A stretch of 49,834 bases of DNA from assembly GCA_910588925.1 (NCBI GenBank), contig CAJURV010000007.1, positions 1-49,834 of the forward strand. The letters are read 5' to 3'. Of the stretch, positions 1 through 7,373 are shown piece after piece; the first letter of the stretch is position 1, and each line of letters starts with the position of its first letter. Below the pieces are notes generated by a model that made no database searches, was not told the DNA's origin, and saw only the letters and a program-made list of their open reading frames with translations. The DNA comes from an uncultured Rikenellaceae bacterium (GTDB taxonomy: Bacteria > Bacteroidota > Bacteroidia > Bacteroidales > Rikenellaceae). A program made the translations under genes and the position numbers.

Positions 1-75
1 TATTACTGCACTGTAATTTGTATGCTGTTTTTGCAGTTCGGTTTTGAAATTACACAATGCTACGTTTTGTGTCGT

Positions 76-762
76 CTACCGCGCGCCGGCGATCAGTTCG
101 GCCACCAGCGCGGGGACCCCTTTCGCGGCCGTAGCCTCTATGTATCTGACATTTCCGACGGCAGGTTTTACCGGATCTACCAGATAGACGGGAGCTCCTC
201 TTTTCACATAGTGCACTAACGATGCGGCGGGATATACCTGTAACGAGGTTCCTATCACTATGAAGATATCCGCCGAGGATGTCTCCTCCGCGGCCCTCTC
301 CATAAGCGGGACCGCCTCGCCGAAGAATACTATGAACGGCCTAAGCGGCGAACCGTCTACGGGATGTCTTTCGTCGTAGCCTTGCATTCTATAGCCTATC
401 TCCACGGTAAGGCTCTTGTCGAGCGAACTGCACAGTTTACCGATCTCGCCGTGCAGATGTATCACATTGCTGCTTCCTGCCCTCTCGTGCAGGTCGTCTA
501 TGTTCTGGGTTATCACGGTAACGTCGAAATGTCTCTCCAGCTCCGCCACTGACATGTGTGCGGCGTTAGGCGATGCAGCGCACACTTCGCGGCGACGTCC
601 GTTATAGAAGTCGATCACTCCGTTTCGGTTATGTATCAATGCCTCGGGAGTACATACGTCCTCTATCTTGTGCTCGGCCCATGTGCCACGATCGCCACGG
701 AATGTGGCAAGACCGCTCTCGGCGCTTATACCCGACCCTGTAAAAACAACGATCTTTTTCAT
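76..762 (-). CDS. cobB: SIR2-family NAD-dependent protein deacylase (CobB-like)
   Basis: The 228-residue protein should remove acyl groups from lysines using NAD, in the cytoplasm. The NAD-binding GSGISAESGLATFR segment lies at residues 9-22, TQNIDDLH at 85-92, the catalytic His is H104 in HLHG, and GTSLQVYPA follows near the C-terminus. The YxxR pair (Y53, R56) is the signature of class III sirtuins, which in the CobB/SIRT5 family favours acidic acyl groups such as succinyl. The two CxxC zinc pairs of classical CobB are absent: only one Cys follows the catalytic His, so this is probably a zinc-free variant. The start is the first Met of the Rossmann strand. The gene stands alone and is transcribed away from the 1350 gene. 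Function is firm from motifs; substrate preference is inference. Confidence 0.93.
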   Translation of the reverse strand: MKKIVVFTGSGISAESGLATFRGDRGTWAEHKIEDVCTPEALIHNRNGVIDFYNGRRREVCAASPNAAHMSVAELERHFDVTVITQNIDDLHERAGSSNVIHLHGEIGKLCSSLDKSLTVEIGYRMQGYDERHPVDGSPLRPFIVFFGEAVPLMERAAEETSSADIFIVIGTSLQVYPAASLVHYVKRGAPVYLVDPVKPAVGNVRYIEATAAKGVPALVAELIAGAR

Positions 763-858
763 TGGTAATGTTTTTTGGAGGTTGTTACGGATTTCAACGG
801 TTTTTAAAGATAATGAAATTAGTTGTCGGTTGAATCCGATTTATAAAAGAATTTTCGT

Positions 859-866
859 CAAATATA
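859..866 (-). promoter_or_regulatory. Bacteroidota -7 box for cobB
   Basis: The reverse strand reads TATATTTG, a perfect TAnnTTTG -7 element. A transcript would begin near 852 and carry about a 90-base leader to the cobB start at 762. No TTTG is seen at the expected -33 spacing. Confidence 0.5.
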
Positions 867-878
867 TTGCCTGATACC

Positions 879-1090
879 GGCAGGGACGGAGCCTGAGGGG
901 GACCGCTTAAGCGTGACGTTCTTTAGATCCGCAGCGGTGATTTAAGCGGAAAGATCTATGATTGCTTGGAACTTACGCGGTCCTCAGTCGGGGGAGATTT
1001 ATGCCCGCCGCGAGGTGCGGCCCGCTCATCCCTCGTGCCTCGGGATTTAACGGCGGAATTTGTGTTTGATTGCCATCGCTTCGCTCGTAA
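879..1090 (+). repeat. Dispersed intergenic repeat family 1, copy A
   Basis: This copy lies in the 590-base gap between cobB and the 1350 gene. It starts with the GGGACGGAGCCTG block and contains CTATGATTGC, then the 72-base core at 1003-1074, and ends in TCGCTTCGCTCG. The core contains a small hairpin (GCCGC, loop GAGGT, GCGGC) and the block GGGATTTAACGGCGGAAT. Compared with the reverse complement of 21475-21546 the core differs at one base, and it differs at two from 49761-49832. Open frames through it are not kept between copies, so I do not treat it as coding. The rest of the gap (1091-1319) shows only AT-rich promoter DNA. Confidence 0.85.
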
Positions 1091-1319
1091 CGAAATACGG
1101 CCACCTCGCAGTGGATGTAAAATTCGCTTTAATATTGGGCTTTCAATATTGCTAAGACGCAAGGCTCGCTTTAAACAGACGAACTTTCCTATTCATGGGA
1201 AAGCTAATATCTCTCCCCTGAACTTGCAATACATACGAAAAAATCACGAAACGGGTAAAAAATCAAACCGTATAAAATTTTTAAATGAAATTTAAACATC
1301 CTCTTAAATATTAAAGTAG

Positions 1320-1327
1320 TATATTTG
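1320..1327 (+). promoter_or_regulatory. Bacteroidota -7 box for the glycosyltransferase-lpxD-ruvC unit
   Basis: TATATTTG matches TAnnTTTG exactly, 22 bases before the start codon at 1350. The DNA upstream (about 1240-1318) is very AT-rich. The transcript would begin near 1333 with a leader of under 20 bases. Confidence 0.6.
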
Positions 1328-1349
1328 CAAAAAATAAGGCAAAAAGAGT

Positions 1350-2474
1350 ATGGTGGGTTTTATTATTCTGACACTCGTTCTGTCGGCATTTATCGGATGG
1401 ATAACCATTCCGAATATAATCATCATATCCAAACGCAAACGTCTGTTCGATTCCCATAATTCTAGAAAGGTCCATACGGGAGCCATCCCCCGTTTAGGTG
1501 GTATCTCCTTTCTGCCCGCTGTTCTCGTCTCTTTCTGCCTCTCGTTAGGAATACGCCACGTCACTGACGGATTCGACCTCAACCCTATCTATGTCGACGA
1601 GTTCTACGCGGAATTCCTGTTTTTCGTAGCCGGTCTCATATCGCTGTTTTTCATAGGCCTTGCGGACGACTTGGTAGGCATAGGCTATAAAAGCAAATTC
1701 TTAGTACAGGTAGTGGCCGCCGCCATGTTGGTTTTGGCAGATCTCAACATAAAATCGTTCGACGGTCTTTTCGGCATATATTACATACATCCCGTTTTCA
1801 GCGTGCTTCTAACCGTATTCGTGGTTGTGGGTGCGGTCAATGCCTATAACCTCATCGACGGAGTGGACGGGTTGTGTTCCGGGTTGGGAGCCATAGCGTT
1901 GTGCGTGCTCTCGGGCTGGTTCTACTATCACGATCTGTACGCCTATACTATGCTTGGCGTCAGCTTGTTCGGATGTGTGGTGACATTCTTCCTCTACAAC
2001 ACCAGAGGCATGAGGCTCAAGGTGTTCATGGGAGACGGCGGGTCGCTGATGCTCGGTTACATAGTATCGTTCCTCGGCCTAAAATTCATAGACCTGAATG
2101 CCGGTATGGGAACGTTCACGCTCGATACCCCCAATGCGGAACTTATGGTGCTCTCGGTAGTGTTCATCCCCGTATTCGATACGGTAAGGGTACTCACCGA
2201 ACGCATAATGAAAGGACGCCCACCTTTCTTCCCCGACAAAACCCATATACACCACCTGTTTCTCCGGCTCGGATTCACCCACATGCAGAGTACGGGGATA
2301 ATATTGATAATGGCCATCGCCATAATAATATTTAACTTCGCCTTGCAGGATATGAACTCCAACCTTTTGTTCGTATCGGATGTCCTCATAGGCATGGTGT
2401 TCCTCAACTGGTTGCCTAAATATATCATCCGTAAGAGAGAGGACAAGGCGAAAAACAACCGGCCGGCACGATAA
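1350..2474 (+). CDS. MraY/WecA-family undecaprenyl-phosphate sugar-1-phosphate transferase
   Basis: This 374-residue polytopic membrane protein has about ten or eleven hydrophobic segments. It should transfer a HexNAc-1-phosphate from a UDP-sugar to undecaprenyl phosphate, priming O-antigen or another surface polysaccharide on the cytoplasmic face of the inner membrane. Family signatures are in order: ADD at residues 105-107 (Mg/substrate aspartates), NAYNLIDGVDGL at 164-175, FMGDGGS at 226-232 and HIHH at 299-302 in the last cytoplasmic loop. The HIHH box and the absence of MraY-specific motifs place it with WecA/TagO (GlcNAc-1-P transferase) rather than peptidoglycan MraY. It is the first gene of a unit continuing into lpxD 41 bases later. 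The exact sugar cannot be read from sequence. Confidence 0.92.
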   Translation: MVGFIILTLVLSAFIGWITIPNIIIISKRKRLFDSHNSRKVHTGAIPRLGGISFLPAVLVSFCLSLGIRHVTDGFDLNPIYVDEFYAEFLFFVAGLISLFFIGLADDLVGIGYKSKFLVQVVAAAMLVLADLNIKSFDGLFGIYYIHPVFSVLLTVFVVVGAVNAYNLIDGVDGLCSGLGAIALCVLSGWFYYHDLYAYTMLGVSLFGCVVTFFLYNTRGMRLKVFMGDGGSLMLGYIVSFLGLKFIDLNAGMGTFTLDTPNAELMVLSVVFIPVFDTVRVLTERIMKGRPPFFPDKTHIHHLFLRLGFTHMQSTGIILIMAIAIIIFNFALQDMNSNLLFVSDVLIGMVFLNWLPKYIIRKREDKAKNNRPAR

Positions 2475-2515
2475 CGGCGGGAATTGTCTTATATAGAATC
2501 TATAAAACCGAAAAT

Positions 2516-3553
2516 ATGGAATTTTCTGCACAAATGATAGCCTCTTTTCTCGAAGGCGAAGTGATCGGGAATCCGGATGCTGCCGTAAGCTCGGTCGCCA
2601 AGATAGAGGAGGCCAAAAGCGGCGATCTGGCGTTTTTAGCCAACCCCAAATACGAACATTACATATACGATACCGCCGCCACTATAGTGATCGTCGCCAA
2701 GGATTTCGCCCCGTCGCGTCCTGTCGACGCCACATTGATTAAGGTGGACGATCCGTACGGCTCTTTCGCACGTCTTCTCGACCTGTATGTGGCTAACAAA
2801 CCGCAGAAAAGCGGTATCAGCCCGTTGGCGTCCATCTCGGAGAAAGCATCGGTGGCAGACGACGCATACGTAGGTCCGTTCGCCGTGATAGACGACGGCG
2901 CCGTAATAGGCAAGGGGTGTAAGATATATCCCCACTCTTACATCGGTATGGGCGTCAGGCTCGGCGATAACGTCATCGTCAACAGCGGTGTCAAGATATA
3001 CGAGGGATGCGTGTTGGGCGACAACGTCATACTGCACAGCGGTTGCGTGATAGGCGCCGACGGCTTCGGATTCGCCCCTGTGGACGGACGCTACAAAAAG
3101 ATTCCGCAGATAGGCAATGTTGTGATAGAGAACGATGTGGAGATCGGAGCCAACACATGTGTCGACCGCGCGACCATGGGCTCCACCGTGCTCCGACGCG
3201 GCGTCAAACTCGATAACCTCATCCAGATAGGGCACAATGTGGTAATAGACCACGATACGGTCGCCGCCGCTCAGGTGGGCATTGCCGGATCGACCAAGAT
3301 AGGCGCTAACTGCATGTTCGCCGGACAGGTGGGTGTGGCAGGTCATATAACCGTCGCCGACAAGACGCAGATAGGGTCGCAGGCAGGTGTAGGATCGGCC
3401 GTCAAACGCGAAGGCGAGGTATTGTTGGGCACACCGGCGTTTCATGCTCGCGACTTCCAGCGCGCCTTTATGGTGTTCAAGGAGTTGCCGGAGATGCGTC
3501 GTGAGATAGCGGCTCTCAAACGTGAGTTGGCAGAGCTTCGAGGCGATAAATGA
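2516..3553 (+). CDS. lpxD: UDP-3-O-acylglucosamine N-acyltransferase LpxD
   Basis: LpxD adds the N-linked hydroxy-fatty acid from acyl-ACP to UDP-3-O-acyl-glucosamine, the third step of lipid A synthesis. The 345-residue protein has an N-terminal uridine-binding domain (about 1-100) followed by a left-handed beta-helix of hexapeptide repeats (about 102-320). The catalytic His of the family falls in IQIGHNVVIDHD at H240. A C-terminal helical tail (about 316-345) is usual for LpxD. Length matches the family. It lies 41 bases after the phosphoglycosyltransferase and 10 bases before ruvC, so all three are probably one transcript. In many Bacteroidales lpxD is followed by the lpxC-fabZ fusion; here ruvC follows instead. 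Confidence 0.97.
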   Translation: MEFSAQMIASFLEGEVIGNPDAAVSSVAKIEEAKSGDLAFLANPKYEHYIYDTAATIVIVAKDFAPSRPVDATLIKVDDPYGSFARLLDLYVANKPQKSGISPLASISEKASVADDAYVGPFAVIDDGAVIGKGCKIYPHSYIGMGVRLGDNVIVNSGVKIYEGCVLGDNVILHSGCVIGADGFGFAPVDGRYKKIPQIGNVVIENDVEIGANTCVDRATMGSTVLRRGVKLDNLIQIGHNVVIDHDTVAAAQVGIAGSTKIGANCMFAGQVGVAGHITVADKTQIGSQAGVGSAVKREGEVLLGTPAFHARDFQRAFMVFKELPEMRREIAALKRELAELRGDK

Positions 3554-3563
3554 CAGTCGCTCG

Positions 3564-4115
3564 ATGGCCGACCGTATAATAATGGGTATCGACCCGGGAA
3601 CCAACAAGATGGGTTACGGAGTCATTCGAGTATGCGGCCGTAAGGTCTCTTTCGTAACTATGGGGTACATCGATCTTTCGCGCTTCAAGACCCCGTATCT
3701 CAAACTCGGGCACATATATCAGCGTGTGAGCTCTTTGGTGGCGGAGTATAAGCCCGATGCCGTCGCTCTCGAAGCCCCCTTTTTCGGAGAGAACGTACAG
3801 AGTATGCTGAAATTGGGCCGGGCGCAAGGGGTAGCCATAGCTGCGGCGTCGGCCTATTGCAGCGAGATATTCGAATATGCGCCCACCAAGGTCAAGATAG
3901 CTGTAGCGGGCACTGGAGGAGCGACCAAACTGCAGGTGGCTGAAATGTTGCGACATATACTATCGCTCAAAGAATTGCCCTCCAATCTCGACTCTACCGA
4001 CGGGCTGGCCGTAGCGTTGTGTCATCATCTTCAGGAGACGGCGCCTTTTCCGGCATCAGGCTCCAAAGGGGGGTGGAAAGATTTTATCGCCAAGAATCCG
4101 GAGAGGGTGAAATAG
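3564..4115 (+). CDS. ruvC: Crossover junction endodeoxyribonuclease RuvC
   Basis: RuvC resolves Holliday junctions as a dimer together with RuvAB. From the start at 3564 the protein is 183 residues, normal for RuvC. The catalytic acidic residues are all present: D10 in MGIDPGT, E70 in VALEAP, and D143/D146 in LDSTDGLAVA. An earlier in-frame ATG at 3522 would add 14 unlike residues and overlap lpxD. I reject it because MADRIIMGIDPG begins in the normal place for the family, 10 bases after the lpxD stop. A strong intrinsic terminator follows at 4137. Confidence 0.96.
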   Translation: MADRIIMGIDPGTNKMGYGVIRVCGRKVSFVTMGYIDLSRFKTPYLKLGHIYQRVSSLVAEYKPDAVALEAPFFGENVQSMLKLGRAQGVAIAAASAYCSEIFEYAPTKVKIAVAGTGGATKLQVAEMLRHILSLKELPSNLDSTDGLAVALCHHLQETAPFPASGSKGGWKDFIAKNPERVK

Positions 4116-4136
4116 CGTGTGTCGATATTGTATGAG

Positions 4137-4157
4137 AAGGGGCTATGCCCCTTTTTT
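4137..4157 (+). terminator. Intrinsic terminator after ruvC
   Basis: AAGGGGC, loop TAT, GCCCCTT form a perfect 7-bp stem running into a T tract. It lies 21 bases after the ruvC stop and closes the glycosyltransferase-lpxD-ruvC unit. The AT-rich stretch from 4158 to about 4384 holds no gene I can support. Confidence 0.85.
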
Positions 4158-4384
4158 ATTATGTGATCGAGTGAATCGTCTTTTCGTAATAAATTTTTCT
4201 GCGTTCGAAAGGAAGTTGCGGAACTTCTCGAGATGATAGCTTCGTAATATAAGCGAGAAGCATTATGGAGATCCGATCGTGTAGGCGGGCTTCCGGTGAT
4301 GTAAGTAGTTGATTTTGGTCCGAAGATATAATAACTTAATAACCGTATAAAACTTCCACAAGCCGCAATATATACATTGAAGTG

Positions 4385-4449
4385 CCCACCGCAACGTATG
4401 TGTGGCATCACTGCATATCACGCACATCAAAAAGGGGGCTGTGCTCCCA
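4385..4449 (-). terminator. Terminator and linked repeat downstream of the YqaA gene (copy 1)
   Basis: Read on the reverse strand, directly at the stop codon of the 4450 gene, GGGAGC-ACA-GCCCCC forms a stem with one mismatch followed by TTTTT. The hairpin and the bases beyond it (ATCACGCACATC then AAAAAGGGGGC on the plus strand) recur almost exactly at 26457-26490, after another minus-strand gene. The shared flank continues outward with TGGCATC and TGCCCACC. The conserved part therefore extends past the terminator itself. Confidence 0.7.
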
Positions 4450-4881
4450 TCAGATGAAGAATAGGGACCAAATCACGAATCGGGCGGCTTTGCCTATCAA
4501 CATATATACGGCCGATCTGACGAAAGGTTGGCGATAAAAACCGAGCGCTATGGCGAACAGGTCGCCCACTATGGGTAGCCATGTCATCAATGCCAGTAAC
4601 GGTCCGTACTTGTCTATGCGCGATTTCTGTTTCTCGAGCGTTTCGCGTTTTACCCGAAACCACTTCTCTATCCACTTCCATTTGCCGAGATAGCCTACGT
4701 AATATGACGTGAGGCCGCCTAACCAGTTGCCGGCCGTTGCCGTGGCTACCGTAGGCGCTACGGGTGCTCCGGCCAATAACATGCCTATAAGTAAAATGTC
4801 GGAGCTAAAGGGCACCACCGTCGCGGCTAGGAAAGAACCTATGAACAGCCCTATGTAGCCCCATTCCTGAAGCGCTTCCAT
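4450..4881 (-). CDS. YqaA-type DedA/SNARE-associated (VTT) membrane protein
   Basis: This 143-residue inner-membrane protein has about four hydrophobic segments. It starts at WGYIGLFIGSFLAATVVPFSSD, the usual N-terminus of the small YqaA branch of the DedA superfamily. GNWLGGLTSYYVGYLGKW and the LPIVGDLFAIALGFYR stretch with its reentrant-loop-like Pro/Gly pattern also match the family. DedA proteins are implicated in undecaprenyl-phosphate or phospholipid flipping; the exact substrate of YqaA members is unknown. The stop of the LptF/G gene lies one base upstream, so the two are co-transcribed, and a terminator sits at its own stop codon. Confidence 0.85.
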   Translation of the reverse strand: MEALQEWGYIGLFIGSFLAATVVPFSSDILLIGMLLAGAPVAPTVATATAGNWLGGLTSYYVGYLGKWKWIEKWFRVKRETLEKQKSRIDKYGPLLALMTWLPIVGDLFAIALGFYRQPFVRSAVYMLIGKAARFVIWSLFFI

Positions 4882-4882
4882 A

Positions 4883-6034
4883 CTATTTGGGGGCTTTAGT
4901 GTATAGATATGCGGCTATGGCGGCGAATATGACGTTGGGCATCCATACCGACACGAACGGCGGTAGCACCCCTCCCTTGGCGAACTCGTTGGCGAACTGC
5001 ATTGCCAGAATATATGCGAAACAGAGAGCTATGCCAATGCCTATGTGCCCGCCCATGCCTCCGCGCACCTTGCGCGACGATAGCGATACCCCTATGAGCG
5101 TAAGTATGAACGTGGAGATGGGGTAGGCGTACCGGTTATACAGATCGACCTCGAATGCCGACACCATGTCGGAACCTTTGGCGCGTTGCTCGTCTATGAA
5201 CTTGTGCAACTGTACTATGTTGAGTGTCTGAATATAGTTGTTGACCTTGCCCAGCTCGTTGGCCGACAGGTTTATCATAGTGTCGAGATTGCGGTTTTTA
5301 GTCAGAATCTCCACTCCGTCTATATTCTCGCGTTTGAGATAGTGGGTGGCGGTCCAACGCTTGGTCTCGTTGTTGAAACGGGGCGAACGGGCTACGAGCG
5401 ACGATACGATGCGTCCGCCGTCGTATGTCTCCAGCGCCATGAATTCGGCGCTCTTGCTAAGGTTGTTGTAACCTTTGATGCAGATGAACGTATTGGGCGA
5501 TATCTGTCTGTATATCAACTCCTCGTAATTGCCGCGAAGACCTTTCTTGAGATACTGCTGTTCGAACTCTATCCTCACCTTGTTGGTCATGGGCAAGATG
5601 AACAGGTTGAGGCTCAGGCTCATGAAGGCTATCATGGCCGCAGACAGAAAGTAGGGCCACATAAGCCGTCTGAACGACACACCGCCCGAGAGTATAGCCA
5701 CTATCTCGGTGTTGTAGGCCATCTTGGAGGTGAAGAATATGACGGCTATGAATGTGATGAGCCCCGAGAACTGGTTTATGAAGAACGGTATGAAGTTGGG
5801 GTAATAGACGAGCAATATGTCGCTTATGCTGGCGTTGCGTTCGATGAAGTCCTTCATGTTCTCCACCGCGTGAAATATGGCGACGATTATCACCAGAAGC
5901 AATATGGTGAACAGATAGGTACCTATGAACTTGCGGATTATGTACCGGTCTATTATACCCACACGCAACTTTCCGAGGCGGTGACGCCACGTGTCTGCCT
6001 CCATGTATTCCCTGTCCGTCTTGTCGTTTGCCAT
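4883..6034 (-). CDS. LptF/LptG (YjgP/YjgQ) family LPS export permease
   Basis: The 383-residue protein has the LptF/G layout: N-terminal IIDRYIIRKFIGTYLFT leading into the first membrane helix, three helices, a periplasmic beta-jellyroll domain (about residues 130-290) and three C-terminal helices. Characteristic segments are NTEIVAILSGGVSFRRLM (coupling region) and NRYAYPISTFILTLIGVSLS. LptF and LptG form the transmembrane half of the ABC transporter that extracts LPS from the inner membrane. It lies 4 bases after tgt and 1 base before the YqaA gene. Sequence alone does not tell me which of F or G it is. The first 30 residues are a polar extension before the first helix. Confidence 0.93.
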   Translation of the reverse strand: MANDKTDREYMEADTWRHRLGKLRVGIIDRYIIRKFIGTYLFTILLLVIIVAIFHAVENMKDFIERNASISDILLVYYPNFIPFFINQFSGLITFIAVIFFTSKMAYNTEIVAILSGGVSFRRLMWPYFLSAAMIAFMSLSLNLFILPMTNKVRIEFEQQYLKKGLRGNYEELIYRQISPNTFICIKGYNNLSKSAEFMALETYDGGRIVSSLVARSPRFNNETKRWTATHYLKRENIDGVEILTKNRNLDTMINLSANELGKVNNYIQTLNIVQLHKFIDEQRAKGSDMVSAFEVDLYNRYAYPISTFILTLIGVSLSSRKVRGGMGGHIGIGIALCFAYILAMQFANEFAKGGVLPPFVSVWMPNVIFAAIAAYLYTKAPK

Positions 6035-6038
6035 CTTG

Positions 6039-7181
6039 TTATCTTCGTCTAGTTACCCGTTCGAGCGTTTCGGCTTTCCACTCCTTGAAGTCTCCCGCCA
6101 CGATATGTTCGCGTGCTGCGGTTACCAGCTGCAGATAGAATGCGAGGTTGTGCATGGATGCTATCTGCGCCGCTGTCATCTCTCCGGCTATGGTGAGGTG
6201 GCGCAGGTAGGCCTTGGAGTATGTGCGGTCGACGAAACATTCGCTCGTCTGGTCTATTGGCGAGAAGTCGTCCTCCCACTTCTTGTTGCGTATGTTGATT
6301 ACGCCGTCCCACGTGAACAGCATGCCGTTGCGGCCGTTACGCGTAGGCATGACGCAGTCGAACATGTCCACGCCGCGCTCTATGGCCTCGAGAAGGTTGG
6401 CCGGAGTGCCTACTCCCATCAGATAGCGCGGTCTGTCGTGCGGAAGTATCTCGTTCACCACCTCTATCATCTCATACATTTGTTCGGCCGGTTCTCCTAC
6501 GGCGAGACCACCTATGGCGTAACCGTCGGCATCGTATGCGGTGACGGCATGGGCCGCGCGTCGGCGCAAATCGGGATAGACCACACCCTGCACTATCGGG
6601 AACAGAGCCTGATAGTGCCCGTATAACGGTTCCGTAGCCCGGTAGCGGGCCATGCAACGGTCGAGCCACCGGAGCGTCAGGTCGAGCGATCGAGAGGCGT
6701 AGTCATACGGTGCTGTGCCGGGGGGGCACTCGTCGAAAGCCATCATTATGTCGGCACCTATGATACGTTGCGTCTCTATCACGTTTTCGGGGGTGAAGAG
6801 ATGACGCGAGCCGTCTATGTGCGAGCTGAAACGGCATCCCTCCTCCGTGAGCCTGCGACGTTCGGCCAACGAGAATACCTGAAAGCCGCCACTGTCGGTT
6901 AGCAAAGGCCCGTTCCACGACGAGAAACGGTGCAGGCCGCCCGCACGGTGCAGTATGTCGAGACCGGGACGCAGATAGAGGTGATATGTGTTGCCGAGTA
7001 TGATCTGTGCCTTCACCTGTTCGACCAGATCGCGATGAAACACCCCCTTGACCGTGGCTGCGGTGCCCACGGGCATGAATATGGGTGTGGCTATGGCGCC
7101 GTGATCGGTCTCGAGAACTCCCGCGCGGGCTTTGGTGGCGCCGTCGGTGTGCTCTACTGTGAAAGTCAGCCTCTCTCTCAT
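6039..7181 (-). CDS. tgt: Queuine/preQ1 tRNA-ribosyltransferase Tgt
   Basis: Tgt exchanges guanine 34 of GUN-anticodon tRNAs for the queuosine precursor. From the ATG at 7181 the protein has 380 residues; the upstream extension to 7271 lacks similarity and is rejected. DSGGFQVFSL and FDCVMPTRNGRNG (with the nucleophilic Asp) are intact. The zinc site is degenerate: where classical Tgt has CxCxxC before YSRAYLRHL, this protein reads SECFVD, keeping only the middle Cys. The conserved His of SMHNL remains. Loss of these cysteines may be a lineage trait, as I recall similar Bacteroidota sequences. The gene lies 4 bases upstream of the LptF/G gene. A 192-base spacer with no consensus promoter separates it from the PurF-like gene. 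Confidence 0.95.
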   Translation of the reverse strand: MRERLTFTVEHTDGATKARAGVLETDHGAIATPIFMPVGTAATVKGVFHRDLVEQVKAQIILGNTYHLYLRPGLDILHRAGGLHRFSSWNGPLLTDSGGFQVFSLAERRRLTEEGCRFSSHIDGSRHLFTPENVIETQRIIGADIMMAFDECPPGTAPYDYASRSLDLTLRWLDRCMARYRATEPLYGHYQALFPIVQGVVYPDLRRRAAHAVTAYDADGYAIGGLAVGEPAEQMYEMIEVVNEILPHDRPRYLMGVGTPANLLEAIERGVDMFDCVMPTRNGRNGMLFTWDGVINIRNKKWEDDFSPIDQTSECFVDRTYSKAYLRHLTIAGEMTAAQIASMHNLAFYLQLVTAAREHIVAGDFKEWKAETLERVTRRR

Positions 7182-7373
7182 ATTGTTACTTAATGTTATA
7201 CGTAATGGCAGGGAACTTTCGGGGTCTTCCGCCAAGGTGTGCCTCGCCTCTTGTCGCGAAGCGCTTCGCAAGGTCTCATGGTCACGAGCTTCACCCTCTC
7301 AAGAAGTGCTCCGCCCGTCTCTGTGCTTGTCGCCTGATATCGAGCATCTCTGCCCACCGCGAGGTGCGAGGTG
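7182..7373. repeat. Spacer with a fragment of dispersed repeat family 1 (copy H)
   Basis: The spacer between tgt and the PurF-like gene holds a 20-base block at 7349-7368 (TCTGCCCACCGCGAGGTGCG) identical to the core of copy B at 49.8 kb, on the plus strand. It also holds a perfect 14-base palindrome GCGAAGCGCTTCGC at 7256-7269. No TAnnTTTG box is found, so tgt may be read through from folE. Confidence 0.6.

Noticed and set aside
956..1295. Small open frames over repeat copy A that share a peptide (KSRGTRDERAAPRGG) with a frame at 21321-21596
   Set aside because: The peptide likeness follows from the DNA repeat itself. The frame is not kept in copies D, F or G, the frames start and end in unrelated sequence, and there is no promoter or start context for them.
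7182..7271. Upstream extension of Tgt
   Set aside because: The extra 30 residues have no family match; the ATG at 7181 gives the usual N-terminus and length.
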